From Thalassotalea atypica (GTDB lineage: Bacteria; Pseudomonadota; Gammaproteobacteria; Enterobacterales; Alteromonadaceae), in the NCBI RefSeq assembly GCF_030295975.1, contig NZ_AP027364.1, positions 4,154,001 to 4,218,000 on the forward strand: 64,000 nt of DNA. Direction: 5' to 3'. Made by a program: the position numbers and the translations under genes. Shown in pieces: positions 25,982 to 34,181 of this stretch (position 1 is the first letter of the stretch; each line of letters begins with the position of its first letter). The notes beneath the pieces were generated by a model. The model was not told the origin of the DNA. It ran no database searches and saw only the letters and a program-made list of their open reading frames with translations.

Positions 25982-27160
25982 ATGAACATTAACCCTCGCT
26001 CAACGACCCCAGTCCCACCCGCCATATTGGAATTAGCCTTTAGGCCCTTCTTTCTATTGGGCGCATTATTTAGTGTCATCGCCTTAATCATGTGGAGTCT
26101 GCTGTTAAATGGCAGTATCAGCACAGCAATATATGGAGGCTCACTTTGGTGGCATATACATGAAATGTTGTTTAGTTTTGCCACCGCGATTATTACAGGA
26201 TTTCTTTTAACCGCTGTACAAAATTGGACTGGTGTGCCAAGTATTAGTGGCAAAAAGTTGATGTGGCTAGTTTTGCTTTGGCTCAGTGCCCGTGTGCTAT
26301 TTTTTATGCCAGCATTAGTTCCTCAATGGTTTATTGCAGTGATAGATGTGTCTTTTCTACCTGCTGTGGCTATCGCATTGGGCTATCCAATTGTTAAAGT
26401 GAAACTATGGCGCAACTTGATGTTTATCCCTATTTTATTGGCTATGGCCTCGACTAATATTGCAATGCACGTTGCGGCTATCAACAATGATCCAATGCTA
26501 ATGTCTAATGCCAGCACTGCCATGGTTTTGATGGTGACACTTGTTATGACCATTATGGGCGGGCGTGTTTTTCCTATGTTCACGGCAAACGGTACGCAGA
26601 CCTCACGTGTTGCGACAATCGAATGGTTAGATACAACAACCATTACCAGCACCGTTTTTGTCATTTTCATCACCTTAGGAGTAATAGATATCAGTGGTGC
26701 TATCAAAGCCATATTACTGTTCAGTTGTGCGTTCTTTCATATTATTCGTGTTGCTCGTTGGAAGGTTTGGGTAACATTGAGAACACCTTTAGTTTGGTCA
26801 CTACACTTTAGTTATTGGTGTATTCCTATCGGCCTGATTATTTTCGGCTTATCAGAAATTTCTCCAATGTTTACCCATTCTCAAGCCATTCATACACTAA
26901 CCGTTGGCGCAATGGGTAGCATGATTTTATCGATGATCTCTCGTGTTTCTTTAGGGCATACTGGCCGACAAATAATCGTTGGCAAAGCGATGACTTTTGC
27001 ATTGGTCGCGATCATATTTTCGTTCGTCGTTCGAGTCTTCGGTGGTTACTGGTTAGAAGACTACATGGAAGTGATTAATACTGCTGTGTTCTTTTGGGTC
27101 GTTGGCTACGGGAGCTTTTTCGTCCTTTACTTGCCTATTTTAACTAAACCGCGAGTGTAA
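25982..27160 (+). CDS. nnrS: NnrS family membrane protein
   Basis: A 392-residue polytopic protein with about 12 membrane segments. The opening LELAFRPFFLLGALFSVIAL and the conserved WWHIHEMLFSFATAIITGFLLTAV and MTIMGGRVFPMFTANGTQTSR are signature NnrS segments with haem/copper-ligand His residues. NnrS protects against nitric-oxide and nitrosative stress, and nnrS is a standard NsrR target. It follows nsrR by 55 nt with no separate operator seen, so it is probably in the same transcript. Confidence 0.93.
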   Translation: MNINPRSTTPVPPAILELAFRPFFLLGALFSVIALIMWSLLLNGSISTAIYGGSLWWHIHEMLFSFATAIITGFLLTAVQNWTGVPSISGKKLMWLVLLWLSARVLFFMPALVPQWFIAVIDVSFLPAVAIALGYPIVKVKLWRNLMFIPILLAMASTNIAMHVAAINNDPMLMSNASTAMVLMVTLVMTIMGGRVFPMFTANGTQTSRVATIEWLDTTTITSTVFVIFITLGVIDISGAIKAILLFSCAFFHIIRVARWKVWVTLRTPLVWSLHFSYWCIPIGLIIFGLSEISPMFTHSQAIHTLTVGAMGSMILSMISRVSLGHTGRQIIVGKAMTFALVAIIFSFVVRVFGGYWLEDYMEVINTAVFFWVVGYGSFFVLYLPILTKPRV

Positions 27161-27187
27161 TGTTTGAGAACATCATCCGATTAAAAC

Positions 27188-27201
27188 TTAATCTAGATCA
27201 A
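27188..27201. promoter_or_regulatory. FNR box upstream of the Cys-rich microprotein gene
   Basis: TTAATCTAGATCAA has one mismatch to TTGAT-N4-ATCAA. It lies about 45 nt upstream of the NsrR box at 27247. FNR activation plus NsrR repression is the known logic of NO-detoxifying genes such as hcp. Confidence 0.6.
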
Positions 27202-27246
27202 CGACGCACGACTTAGCCAAAAGATAGGCGTTTTAGCACACGTTTG

Positions 27247-27269
27247 AAGTTGCATATGAAATACATCTT
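27247..27269. promoter_or_regulatory. Second NsrR box
   Basis: AAGTTGCAT...ATACATCTT: a 23-nt imperfect palindrome that matches the NsrR consensus and the box before nsrR in its right arm. It ends 39 nt before the microprotein start codon. Confidence 0.65.
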
Positions 27270-27308
27270 TAATAAGATTGGCCTAATTAATTTATAAGAG
27301 GAATTATT

Positions 27309-27407
27309 ATGAGCTGTTGTGGCGGATGTGGTGGCCAAAACCACGAAGAGAAAAAAACTGAGCAAACTGAACAAGCAGAGCAAAAAGAAACAACGTCTGA
27401 AGAATAG
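27309..27407 (+). CDS. 32-residue Cys-rich microprotein under NsrR/FNR control
   Basis: A small frame beginning MSCCGGCGGQNHEEKK and ending in a Glu/Gln/Thr/Lys-rich tail, 32 codons. Three Cys within the first seven residues and a following His could bind a metal or an FeS/NO ligand. AAGAGG (27297-27302) is well placed before the ATG, an NsrR box and an FNR-like box lie upstream, and a good terminator follows, so it looks like a complete transcription unit. I recall similar CCGGCGG-type small proteins near NO-response genes but no assigned function. It is too short for ordinary gene callers. Confidence 0.75.
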   Translation: MSCCGGCGGQNHEEKKTEQTEQAEQKETTSEE

Positions 27408-27438
27408 TTTCTTTTTAGTCAGTAATACTCAGTTTGAG

Positions 27439-27471
27439 AAATCCAATAATTGTCGTGATTATTGGATTTTT
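27439..27471 (+). terminator. Intrinsic terminator of the microprotein gene
   Basis: AAATCCAATAAT (27439-27450) pairs with ATTATTGGATTT (27458-27469), 7-nt loop, with a T run at the 3' side. It is 32 nt after the stop codon. The following 27472-27711 stretch shows nothing else I can support. Confidence 0.8.
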
Positions 27472-27711
27472 GCTATCTACTCGTTAACAATCGATAACAA
27501 GCCAATCTATATCACAAACAGTGCTACGCCATCCTCCTTCGCTTCGCGATAACAGTAATTTCATTACATGCTAAACCCATTGAATGAAATCTTTTCTATC
27601 GAAATAATTGGATAATTTAAAACGAACGATTTTATATGTTAATTTTGATGCCACCGCGATAGACTCTTAAGTTGTACTCATTAGATAATATTAAATGGAG
27701 AGAGTATTCTG

Positions 27712-28140
27712 ATGAATGTTACGACAATCATGTCTTCACCAATAATGACTGTTCAGTTAGATGACAAGTTAGCACTGGTAAATGAAATATTTTCCAATAA
27801 GAGTTTTCATCACTTAGTTGTGGTGGAAAATAGCAAACTTTACGGTGTGGTTTCTGATCGGGATCTTTTAAAAGCGATAAGCCCTCATATTGGCACAGCA
27901 GCAGAAAGACATCGAGATGTAGCAACGTTAAATAGAAAAGTGCATCAAGTGATGAGCCGAAAGCCAATCAGCATTGAGCAAAGCCAAGATGTGTATGACG
28001 CAATAACCTTGTTCATGAACAATAAAATCTCGTGTATTCCTGTTGTCGATAACGACAACATCCCCATCGGTATTATCAGCTGGCGAGATATACTCAAAGC
28101 GATCAAGAAACCAAAATCACTAAGCAATGAGTCAAAATAG
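27712..28140 (+). CDS. Tandem CBS-domain protein
   Basis: A 142-residue protein made of two CBS domains (about 7-60 and 78-135). The first begins IMSSPIMTVQLDDKLALVNEIF and contains LYGVVSDRDLLKAI. The second has VMSRKPISIEQSQDVYDAITLF and PIGIISWRDILKAI. Stand-alone CBS pairs bind adenine nucleotides and regulate partner enzymes or channels; no partner is fused here. GGAGAG lies before the ATG. The gap to the GyrI-like gene is 12 nt, so they are probably co-transcribed. Confidence 0.9.
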   Translation: MNVTTIMSSPIMTVQLDDKLALVNEIFSNKSFHHLVVVENSKLYGVVSDRDLLKAISPHIGTAAERHRDVATLNRKVHQVMSRKPISIEQSQDVYDAITLFMNNKISCIPVVDNDNIPIGIISWRDILKAIKKPKSLSNESK

Positions 28141-28152
28141 AAAAGGACAACA

Positions 28153-28602
28153 ATGGAAGTCAGAATCGTCAGCAAAACCATCATCCATGGTTTTTCTACC
28201 AGAACAGATAATGCTACTGAAATGAATGCTAGCACTGGAAGAATTCCGGGATTGTGGCAACATTTTGATCAAGAAGTACCCGTTGACTATGTTGGCGGTG
28301 AGCGTGTCTATGGCGCTTATTTTGATTATGAGTCAAATCACTTAGGCCAATTTACAGTGTTAGCCGGCTTTGATGGAAAAACAGTGCCGCCTAAGCTGAA
28401 CTTGGAAAAGCAGATAATTCCAGCAGGGAAATATTTAGTGTTTTGCGCTCAAGGAAAAATGCCTGATATTGCGATTAATGCTTGGACAGATGTATGGCAT
28501 TACTTCAGCAACGAAAATGCGGATCATCAACGATTACATACGGTCGATTTTGAATATTACCCTAGCGGCGATCAAATAGAAGTTCATATTGCAATCAAGT
28601 AG
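28153..28602 (+). CDS. GyrI-like (AraC effector-binding domain) small-molecule-binding protein
   Basis: A 149-residue stand-alone effector-binding domain. MEVRIVSKTIIHGFSTRTDN, IPGLWQHF, GERVYGAYFDYES and the C-terminal WHYFSNENADHQRLHTVDFEYYP with a final beta strand are characteristic of the GyrI-like/AraC effector-binding fold. No DNA-binding domain is present. Such proteins sequester or hydrolyse small ligands, or protect gyrase; which applies is unknown. AAGGA precedes the start. Confidence 0.82.
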   Translation: MEVRIVSKTIIHGFSTRTDNATEMNASTGRIPGLWQHFDQEVPVDYVGGERVYGAYFDYESNHLGQFTVLAGFDGKTVPPKLNLEKQIIPAGKYLVFCAQGKMPDIAINAWTDVWHYFSNENADHQRLHTVDFEYYPSGDQIEVHIAIK

Positions 28603-28655
28603 TCTGCACTCCGCCTTATATCCTTTAAAACCAGACTAAGACTTACATTACTGTT

Positions 28656-28676
28656 ACAAGATCACTTGTTTTTTTA
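28656..28676 (+). terminator. Short terminator after the GyrI-like gene
   Basis: ACAAG (28656-28660), loop ATCA, CTTGT (28665-28669) and a run of T. Stem only 5 bp, but position and T tract fit an intrinsic terminator. Confidence 0.5.
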
Positions 28677-28722
28677 ATGCATAATGCAAGCTCCTGTAAA
28701 TGAGTTTATTTTGGTTTAATAC

Positions 28723-30111
28723 ATGAAAACTAGATGGTTAAAAAGTGTTTCAGCTATAATGATTGCTGTCACGTTGTCCGCTTGTAATGACAGCGATAAG
28801 GACTATACAAATTCAGTTTCTTACGATTTAGGAAACACAAACGGAGAATGGCAATCAGGTTTTGCTGATTATCCTGTAGGTGGTGAAGTCGAGTGGGAGC
28901 TCACCGCATTAGAAAATCAGTCATTTACTTTAGTATCTGGCGAAGCAAAAACAGGTTATTACTTACATTCGTACAACCGTAGTGACGACACTAAAATGTA
29001 TCTCACGCGACAAATTGACAACCTAAAACCTAATACTCACTATGATGTTAGTTTCTCTCTTGAAATCGCGACGAACGTTAATGATCAATGCTTTGGTATT
29101 GGTGGTGCTCCTCACGCAGTTACAGTAAAAACCGGCTTATCAAAACAACAACCTGATTTATATGTAGACGAGATTGATCACTACCGCATGAATATTGATA
29201 TTGGCAATCAGGTACAAGAAGGTTTAGATGGGCAGTCCTTAGGCCATATTGGCGAAAGCACACTTGTTGATTGCTCTCCTGATAGCCCTGATTATGCCCT
29301 TAAACAATTTTCAAATGCCGATCGTACATTTGAAGTCACTTCAGACGAACAAGGTAAGTTGTGGCTCACCTTCGCAACAGATTCTGGCTTTGAAGGACCG
29401 ACAAGCATTTATGTGACTGAGTTCAATGCTGATTTCGTCGAGTCAGAAAAGGACGCGTTACAGTTTGAAGAAGTCGTCGACTTTTCCGTAGCGCAACCTG
29501 CAGTAGAAGCGGTATTTTTTGATTATCCGATTGGCCGCGAATTTGAATGGGAGTTAACTGCTGCGCCATTAACTGAAGTAGCAGATGCAAGTGGAAATAC
29601 AATTGCTGGTTATTTGCTTCATTCATACAACCGCAGTGACGACACGGGTATGCTGTTAAATAAGCCGATTAAAGGTTTAGCAGCCAATGCGTCTTATGTT
29701 GCTGACGTTGTACTTTCAATCGCCACTAATGTTAACAATCAATGTTTTGGTATTGGCGGTGCACCACATTCAGTTGCAGTAAAAACAGCCTTATCTCTTG
29801 AAAAGCCCGCACAAATGTTAATCGAAGGCGATGATCATTATCGTATCAACCTTGATATCGGTAATAATTTTAGCGAAGGAAATCAAGGTCTTGTGTTAGG
29901 GGATATTGGTGAAGAGTCACTGTTAGACTGCAATCCAGATTCAAATGTTTATGCGATAAAGCCATTTAATACGGTAGATCTTGAACGTCAATTAAATATT
30001 GAAACTGATGAACGTGGTATTGCATACTTCAGCATCATGACAGATTCCGGCTTTGAAGGTCCAACGACCATCTTATTCACTCACGCAGCAATTAGCTTCA
30101 CTAAGATGTAG
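28723..30111 (+). CDS. Lipoprotein of two tandem homologous domains, unknown function
   Basis: A 462-residue lipoprotein: signal peptide with lipobox LSAC (Cys21), then two copies of a domain of about 200 residues (about 36-237 and 262-460). Both copies contain LHSYNRSDDT, IATNVN.QCFGIGGAPH, DHYR.N.DIGN, a D-C-(S/N)-P-D-S motif and TDSGFEGPT, so the duplication is unmistakable. Each carries two conserved Cys that could form a disulfide. The beta-rich pattern suggests sandwich domains for binding, perhaps to polysaccharide (speculation). I do not recognise the family. Single gene, preceded by a terminator. Confidence 0.8.
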   Translation: MKTRWLKSVSAIMIAVTLSACNDSDKDYTNSVSYDLGNTNGEWQSGFADYPVGGEVEWELTALENQSFTLVSGEAKTGYYLHSYNRSDDTKMYLTRQIDNLKPNTHYDVSFSLEIATNVNDQCFGIGGAPHAVTVKTGLSKQQPDLYVDEIDHYRMNIDIGNQVQEGLDGQSLGHIGESTLVDCSPDSPDYALKQFSNADRTFEVTSDEQGKLWLTFATDSGFEGPTSIYVTEFNADFVESEKDALQFEEVVDFSVAQPAVEAVFFDYPIGREFEWELTAAPLTEVADASGNTIAGYLLHSYNRSDDTGMLLNKPIKGLAANASYVADVVLSIATNVNNQCFGIGGAPHSVAVKTALSLEKPAQMLIEGDDHYRINLDIGNNFSEGNQGLVLGDIGEESLLDCNPDSNVYAIKPFNTVDLERQLNIETDERGIAYFSIMTDSGFEGPTTILFTHAAISFTKM

Positions 30112-30225
30112 ATAGTAAAAAATAATTTTGGCGCAGGGATTTAGAGGATCACTGCGCCAGCTCTACATCTAATAAAACTAGCTTAATTATCGACCTGTGC
30201 AAATCCCCACCAACAAAAACCTAGC

Positions 30226-30239
30226 TTGATCTAAATCAA
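30226..30239. promoter_or_regulatory. Perfect FNR box of nrdGD
   Basis: TTGATCTAAATCAA is an exact match to TTGAT-N4-ATCAA. Its centre (30232.5) is 41.5 bp from position 30274, and TATATT at 30262-30267 is correctly placed as the -10 of a class II FNR promoter starting there. Confidence 0.85.
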
Positions 30240-30256
30240 TTCAACACGCCTGCTTG

Positions 30257-30301
30257 ATCTATATATTGTGTTAAAAATTAAAACAAACACAACATATAGT
30301 G
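30257..30301. promoter_or_regulatory. Two NrdR boxes at the nrdGD promoter
   Basis: Box 1 (30257-30272, minus-strand reading AACACAATATATAGAT) covers the -10 element. Box 2 (30286-30301, AACACAACATATAGTG) lies downstream. Both match the NrdR pattern ACACwATATATwG, centres 29 bp apart, near the usual three-turn spacing. NrdR represses ribonucleotide reductase genes when dATP is sufficient. Confidence 0.75.
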
Positions 30302-30307
30302 CCATAT

Positions 30308-30784
30308 ATGATTTTCAACACACTATTGCCCTCAATCGTATTTCAAGAAGTGCCCGGTGAAATCAGCTTGTGCTTTAGCATTACTGGCTGTGACATTGGC
30401 TGTAATGGCTGCCATAGCACAGAGCTGTGGAAAAAAGAAAACGGCACTTTCTTAAATGAAGAGACTTTCGAATACTGGTTAAACAAATATCAAAACTTGA
30501 TCTCTTGTGTTGTTTTTTTTGGTGGCGAATGGCAGCCGAGTCAACTCATTAGTTTACTCTGCATAGCTCAATCTAGAGGTCTTAAAACTTGCCTTTATAC
30601 TGGCAGAAAGTATATAGACTTATCCATTAGCCACCATTTAGATTTTCTTAAAACCGGAAAGTGGGATGCTGCATTAGGTGGTTTAGACAGCGACACAACA
30701 AATCAGGTTTTTATGAATGTAAAAACGGGCGAGACGCTCAATCATTTATTTAACTCTCAGGGAGTACAACATGCTGCAGCTTAG
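30308..30784 (+). CDS. nrdG: Anaerobic ribonucleotide reductase activating protein NrdG
   Basis: A 158-residue radical-SAM activase that installs the glycyl radical in NrdD under anaerobiosis. The CxxxCxxC motif (GCDIGCNGCHS, Cys28, 32, 35 from this start) binds the 4Fe-4S cluster. VVFFGGEWQ resembles the SAM-binding GGE motif. The frame also has a GTG at 30299, but this falls inside the second NrdR box, so the ATG at 30308 is preferred; no clear Shine-Dalgarno is seen for either. The gene overlaps nrdD by 14 nt, and nrdG precedes nrdD, the reverse of E. coli. Confidence 0.9.
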   Translation: MIFNTLLPSIVFQEVPGEISLCFSITGCDIGCNGCHSTELWKKENGTFLNEETFEYWLNKYQNLISCVVFFGGEWQPSQLISLLCIAQSRGLKTCLYTGRKYIDLSISHHLDFLKTGKWDAALGGLDSDTTNQVFMNVKTGETLNHLFNSQGVQHAAA

Positions 30785-32555
30785 TGAACAACAAATCAAT
30801 AATAAACTTCAGTTCATAGAACAATACTTTTCAGCCAGTAATGCCGCCGATGGCTCAAAGATGGACGCCAATGCCAATGTTACCCAAAAAAACATTGCAA
30901 CGTTAGAAGCTGAGTTGCTTAAGGACTGTTTCATTCAAGTAAACCGTGGCTTAGTCAAAAATAAAATCAGTGAAGTATTTTCTGAAGAGTTGGCACAAGA
31001 ATATGAACGTCAAATTCAAGATCACGAAATTTATGTTCATGACGAAACCAGCATTAAGCCTTATTGCACTTCTATCAGCATGTATCCATTCCTATTGGAC
31101 GGTTTAACTAAGCTTGGTGGAGAGTCAAAAGCGCCTAAACATATAGAGTCATTTTGTGGTTCATTTGTGAACTTGATTTTTGCTATTTCTGCACAATTTG
31201 CAGGAGCGGTCGCATCGGTAGAATTTCTAACTTACTTTGATTATTTTGCTCGTAAAGATTATGGTGATGATTACTTAATTACGCATACTAAATTGATCGA
31301 AAACCACCTGCAGCATGTAGTTTACGCGATCAATCAGCCAGCGGCCGCAAGAGGCTATCAAAGTGTATTTTGGAACATCTCATTATTTGATCAGTTCTAT
31401 TTTGATTCCATGTTCGAAAACTTTGTCTTCCCTGATTTTTCTAAAGCAAATTGGTCGACGGTTTCTTCACTGCAAAGCTTTTTCTTAACTTGGTTCAATC
31501 AAGAACGAGAAAAAGCGGTGCTGACATTCCCCGTAGTTACCGCAGCAATGCTGACGGAAAATGGCCAATGTAAAGATCTAGCGTTTGCTAAAAACCTCGC
31601 ACAAGAAAAAGCAGAAGGTAGCTCATTCTTCATTTATATGTCAGAAAGTGCTGATTCACTTGCTTCGTGTTGTCGATTGCGTAATGAAATATCAGATAAT
31701 ACGTTCTCATACACATTAGGTGCTGGTGGTGTAGCCACTGGATCAATCAATGTTATCACCATCAACATGAATCGATTGATTCAGGACGGTCGTGACTTAC
31801 AAGCTGAAATCGAAAAAATTCAAAAATACCAAGTCGCCTATCGCAAGTTAATGGAAGAATACTTGGCCAATGGCGCATTAAGTGTTTATGACGCCGGTTT
31901 TATTTCTCTTGATAAGCAGTTTTTAACTATTGGCATTAACGGTATGGCCGAAGCGGCTGAATATAAAGGCTTAACGGTTGGGAATAACGATGCATACAAA
32001 GCTTTTGTCAGCGAAAATTTGAAAGTGATTTACGACGCCAACAAGGTTGCAAAAGCAGAGTATGGTTACATGTTCAATACCGAGTTTGTTCCCGCAGAAA
32101 ACTTAGGGGTAAAAAACGCTAAATGGGACAGAAAAGACGGTTATGAAGTAAAACGCGACTGCTACAATTCTTACTTTTATGTCGTAGAAGATGACAACAT
32201 CAACTCAATGGATAAGTTCATTTTGCATGGACAAGAAATCACGCAATATTTAGACGGCGGCTCTGCATTACACTTAAACTTGGATGAGCCACTGAGCGCA
32301 GAAGCATATTTAAAGTTATTCAATGTCGCAGCAACGACAGGCTGTAACTACTTCTGTATTAATGTAAAAATCACCATTTGTAATGCATGTGAAGCTATTG
32401 ATAAACGTACTCTCTCAAGCTGTAACAAGTGCGGAAGTGAAGACGTAGACCACGGTACACGCGTTATTGGTTACTTAAAGCGAGTCTCTTCGTTTAGTTC
32501 AGATCGACAAAAAGAACATGGCTTAAGGCATTACCACAAAAGCAACGTCGCATAA
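30771..32555 (+). CDS. nrdD: Anaerobic ribonucleoside-triphosphate reductase
   Basis: A 594-residue class III ribonucleotide reductase making dNTPs without oxygen. A zinc ribbon near the C-terminus (ICNACEAIDKRTLSSCNKC) is followed by the glycyl-radical segment RVIGYLKR. The active-site region SCCRLRNEI and the glycine-rich GAGGVATGSINVITINMNR are typical of the family. It is shorter than E. coli NrdD (712) because the N-terminal ATP-cone allosteric domain is missing. The start region (from 30771) goes straight into the catalytic part. Co-transcribed with nrdG under FNR and NrdR. Confidence 0.95.
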   Translation: MLQLSEQQINNKLQFIEQYFSASNAADGSKMDANANVTQKNIATLEAELLKDCFIQVNRGLVKNKISEVFSEELAQEYERQIQDHEIYVHDETSIKPYCTSISMYPFLLDGLTKLGGESKAPKHIESFCGSFVNLIFAISAQFAGAVASVEFLTYFDYFARKDYGDDYLITHTKLIENHLQHVVYAINQPAAARGYQSVFWNISLFDQFYFDSMFENFVFPDFSKANWSTVSSLQSFFLTWFNQEREKAVLTFPVVTAAMLTENGQCKDLAFAKNLAQEKAEGSSFFIYMSESADSLASCCRLRNEISDNTFSYTLGAGGVATGSINVITINMNRLIQDGRDLQAEIEKIQKYQVAYRKLMEEYLANGALSVYDAGFISLDKQFLTIGINGMAEAAEYKGLTVGNNDAYKAFVSENLKVIYDANKVAKAEYGYMFNTEFVPAENLGVKNAKWDRKDGYEVKRDCYNSYFYVVEDDNINSMDKFILHGQEITQYLDGGSALHLNLDEPLSAEAYLKLFNVAATTGCNYFCINVKITICNACEAIDKRTLSSCNKCGSEDVDHGTRVIGYLKRVSSFSSDRQKEHGLRHYHKSNVA

Positions 32556-32582
32556 TGCGCTAAATGCTCATTGGTTGAACCC

Positions 32583-32611
32583 AAAAAAAGCCGCTAAAGC
32601 GGCTTTTTTTA
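32583..32611. terminator. Bidirectional intrinsic terminator between nrdD and uraA
   Basis: AGCCGC, loop TAAA, GCGGCT, with A7 before and T7 after, so it works for nrdD (plus) and uraA (minus). Confidence 0.9.
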
Positions 32612-32630
32612 TATATGACTATTCCTCTTT

Positions 32631-33872
32631 TTACTGAGCTGATTCTTCGACAGAGTGTTTAGGGCTCGGTAGTAATAGATTTAAAGCAATAGCAGATATA
32701 GCAGCTAGTGCAATACCTTTTAGTTGAAACACGCCAAAATCAAAATGCATTCCACCCAAGCCAAAGACTAAAGTAACGGCAACAATGGTCATATTTTTGC
32801 TATTGCCTAGATCAACTTGCGCATTAACCAGCGTTTTCATACCAATAACCGCAATAGTGCCGAACAACAACACCATAATGCCGCCCATGACAGGTACCGG
32901 CACCGTGCTAAGAATAGCGCCACTTTTACCAACAAAAGATAACGCGATCGCAAACACCGCAGTCCATGTCATGATCACAGGATTAAACGCCTTCGTTAAT
33001 GCTACTGCCCCCGTTACTTCTGAATAGGTTGTATTCGGTGGGCCACCAAATAAAGCCGCAGAAGTTGTCGCTAATCCATCCCCTAATAATGTGCGCTTCA
33101 AACCTGGCTTATTAAGAAAATCTTTCCCGGTAACATTCGATATCGCCATAATATCACCAACATGTTCCACAGCCGGGGCAATAGCTACGGGCAAGATAAA
33201 CAAAATGGCTTCCCAATGAAATTGCGGTGCGACAAAGTGAGGTATGGCGAACCAAGAAGCTGCAATCACAGGTGCAAAATCCACATATCCCAGTGTTAAG
33301 GCCACCATATAACCAACCAACAATCCCCCTAAAATAGGCACGAGCTTTAACATGCCTTTGGCTAAAAGTGAAATCGCGATAGTTGTACATAATGCAGACA
33401 ATGAAATGATCAGTGCATGGGTTATATCGACCAACTGCATCGCCCCATCACCTGTTTTTCCTAACGCCATGTTAACGCCAACAGGCGCTAGATTTAACCC
33501 AATCACCATAATGACCGGTGCAACTACTACAGGAGGAAGTATTCTACTGATCGCTTGATTACCACGCCAAGCGACAACAAAACTCAACAGCACATACAAT
33601 AAACCGGCAGCAATTAGCCCAGACATTGTCGCGGCAATACCCCAATTGGCGACACCAAAGCTAATCGGCGCAATAAAGGCAAAGGAAGAAGCTAAGAAAA
33701 TTGGCACTTGTCGTTTAGTTACCAATTGAAAAACAAGGGTTCCCACACCGGCAGTAAATAGTGCAACGTTGGTATCCAATCCGGTCAGTAATGGCACAAG
33801 AACCAAGGCACCAAAAGCAACAAAGAGCATTTGTAAACCCAGCAATGGCGTCTTGAAATTAAACTGGTTCAT
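32631..33872 (-). CDS. uraA: Uracil permease, NCS2 family
   Basis: A 413-residue inner-membrane transporter with about 14 membrane segments. Key NCS2 segments: VAIAPAVEHVGDIMAIS, which carries the substrate-binding Glu, and FGGPPNTTYSEVTGAVALTK, which carries the second conserved Glu. Overall resemblance is to UraA-type uracil:proton symporters rather than xanthine permeases. Single gene; its leader contains a 9-bp hairpin (33912-33946). Confidence 0.88.
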   Translation of the reverse strand: MNQFNFKTPLLGLQMLFVAFGALVLVPLLTGLDTNVALFTAGVGTLVFQLVTKRQVPIFLASSFAFIAPISFGVANWGIAATMSGLIAAGLLYVLLSFVVAWRGNQAISRILPPVVVAPVIMVIGLNLAPVGVNMALGKTGDGAMQLVDITHALIISLSALCTTIAISLLAKGMLKLVPILGGLLVGYMVALTLGYVDFAPVIAASWFAIPHFVAPQFHWEAILFILPVAIAPAVEHVGDIMAISNVTGKDFLNKPGLKRTLLGDGLATTSAALFGGPPNTTYSEVTGAVALTKAFNPVIMTWTAVFAIALSFVGKSGAILSTVPVPVMGGIMVLLFGTIAVIGMKTLVNAQVDLGNSKNMTIVAVTLVFGLGGMHFDFGVFQLKGIALAAISAIALNLLLPSPKHSVEESAQ

Positions 33873-33911
33873 TCGTTCTCATTCCTATTCATCAATTTTC
33901 AAACTATGAGG

Positions 33912-33946
33912 ACTGTACCGATCGAACGCAAAACAGCCGGTACAGT
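33912..33946 (-). promoter_or_regulatory. Hairpin in the uraA leader
   Basis: ACTGTACCG (33912-33920) and CGGTACAGT (33938-33946) form a perfect 9-bp stem with a 17-nt loop, 40 nt before the uraA start codon. It could be an operator or an attenuator responding to pyrimidines. The rest of 33947-34181 shows no gene. Confidence 0.45.
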
Positions 33947-34181
33947 TTATATGCTCATGGATGATATCACCCTAGAACAAATTACGCTGTAACCACCATT
34001 GTAGTTCAACTAGAAAACTTGCTTTGATTTGATCTGATGTAAGAAATGTCCCTGCACCACAACTTGCAGTCGACACTATGCTTTGTAAACTCGTATGTTT
34101 ATGTTCACCTATGAGAGCAAATCATAAAACTCGTTTGCTCAAATGACTTATAAGTGAAGGTTCTTTTTGAATGCTAAGCAA

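Noticed and set aside
27319-27552. A 77-codon plus-strand frame
   Set aside because: It overlaps the Cys-rich microprotein in another frame, has no ribosome-binding site and runs through the terminator.
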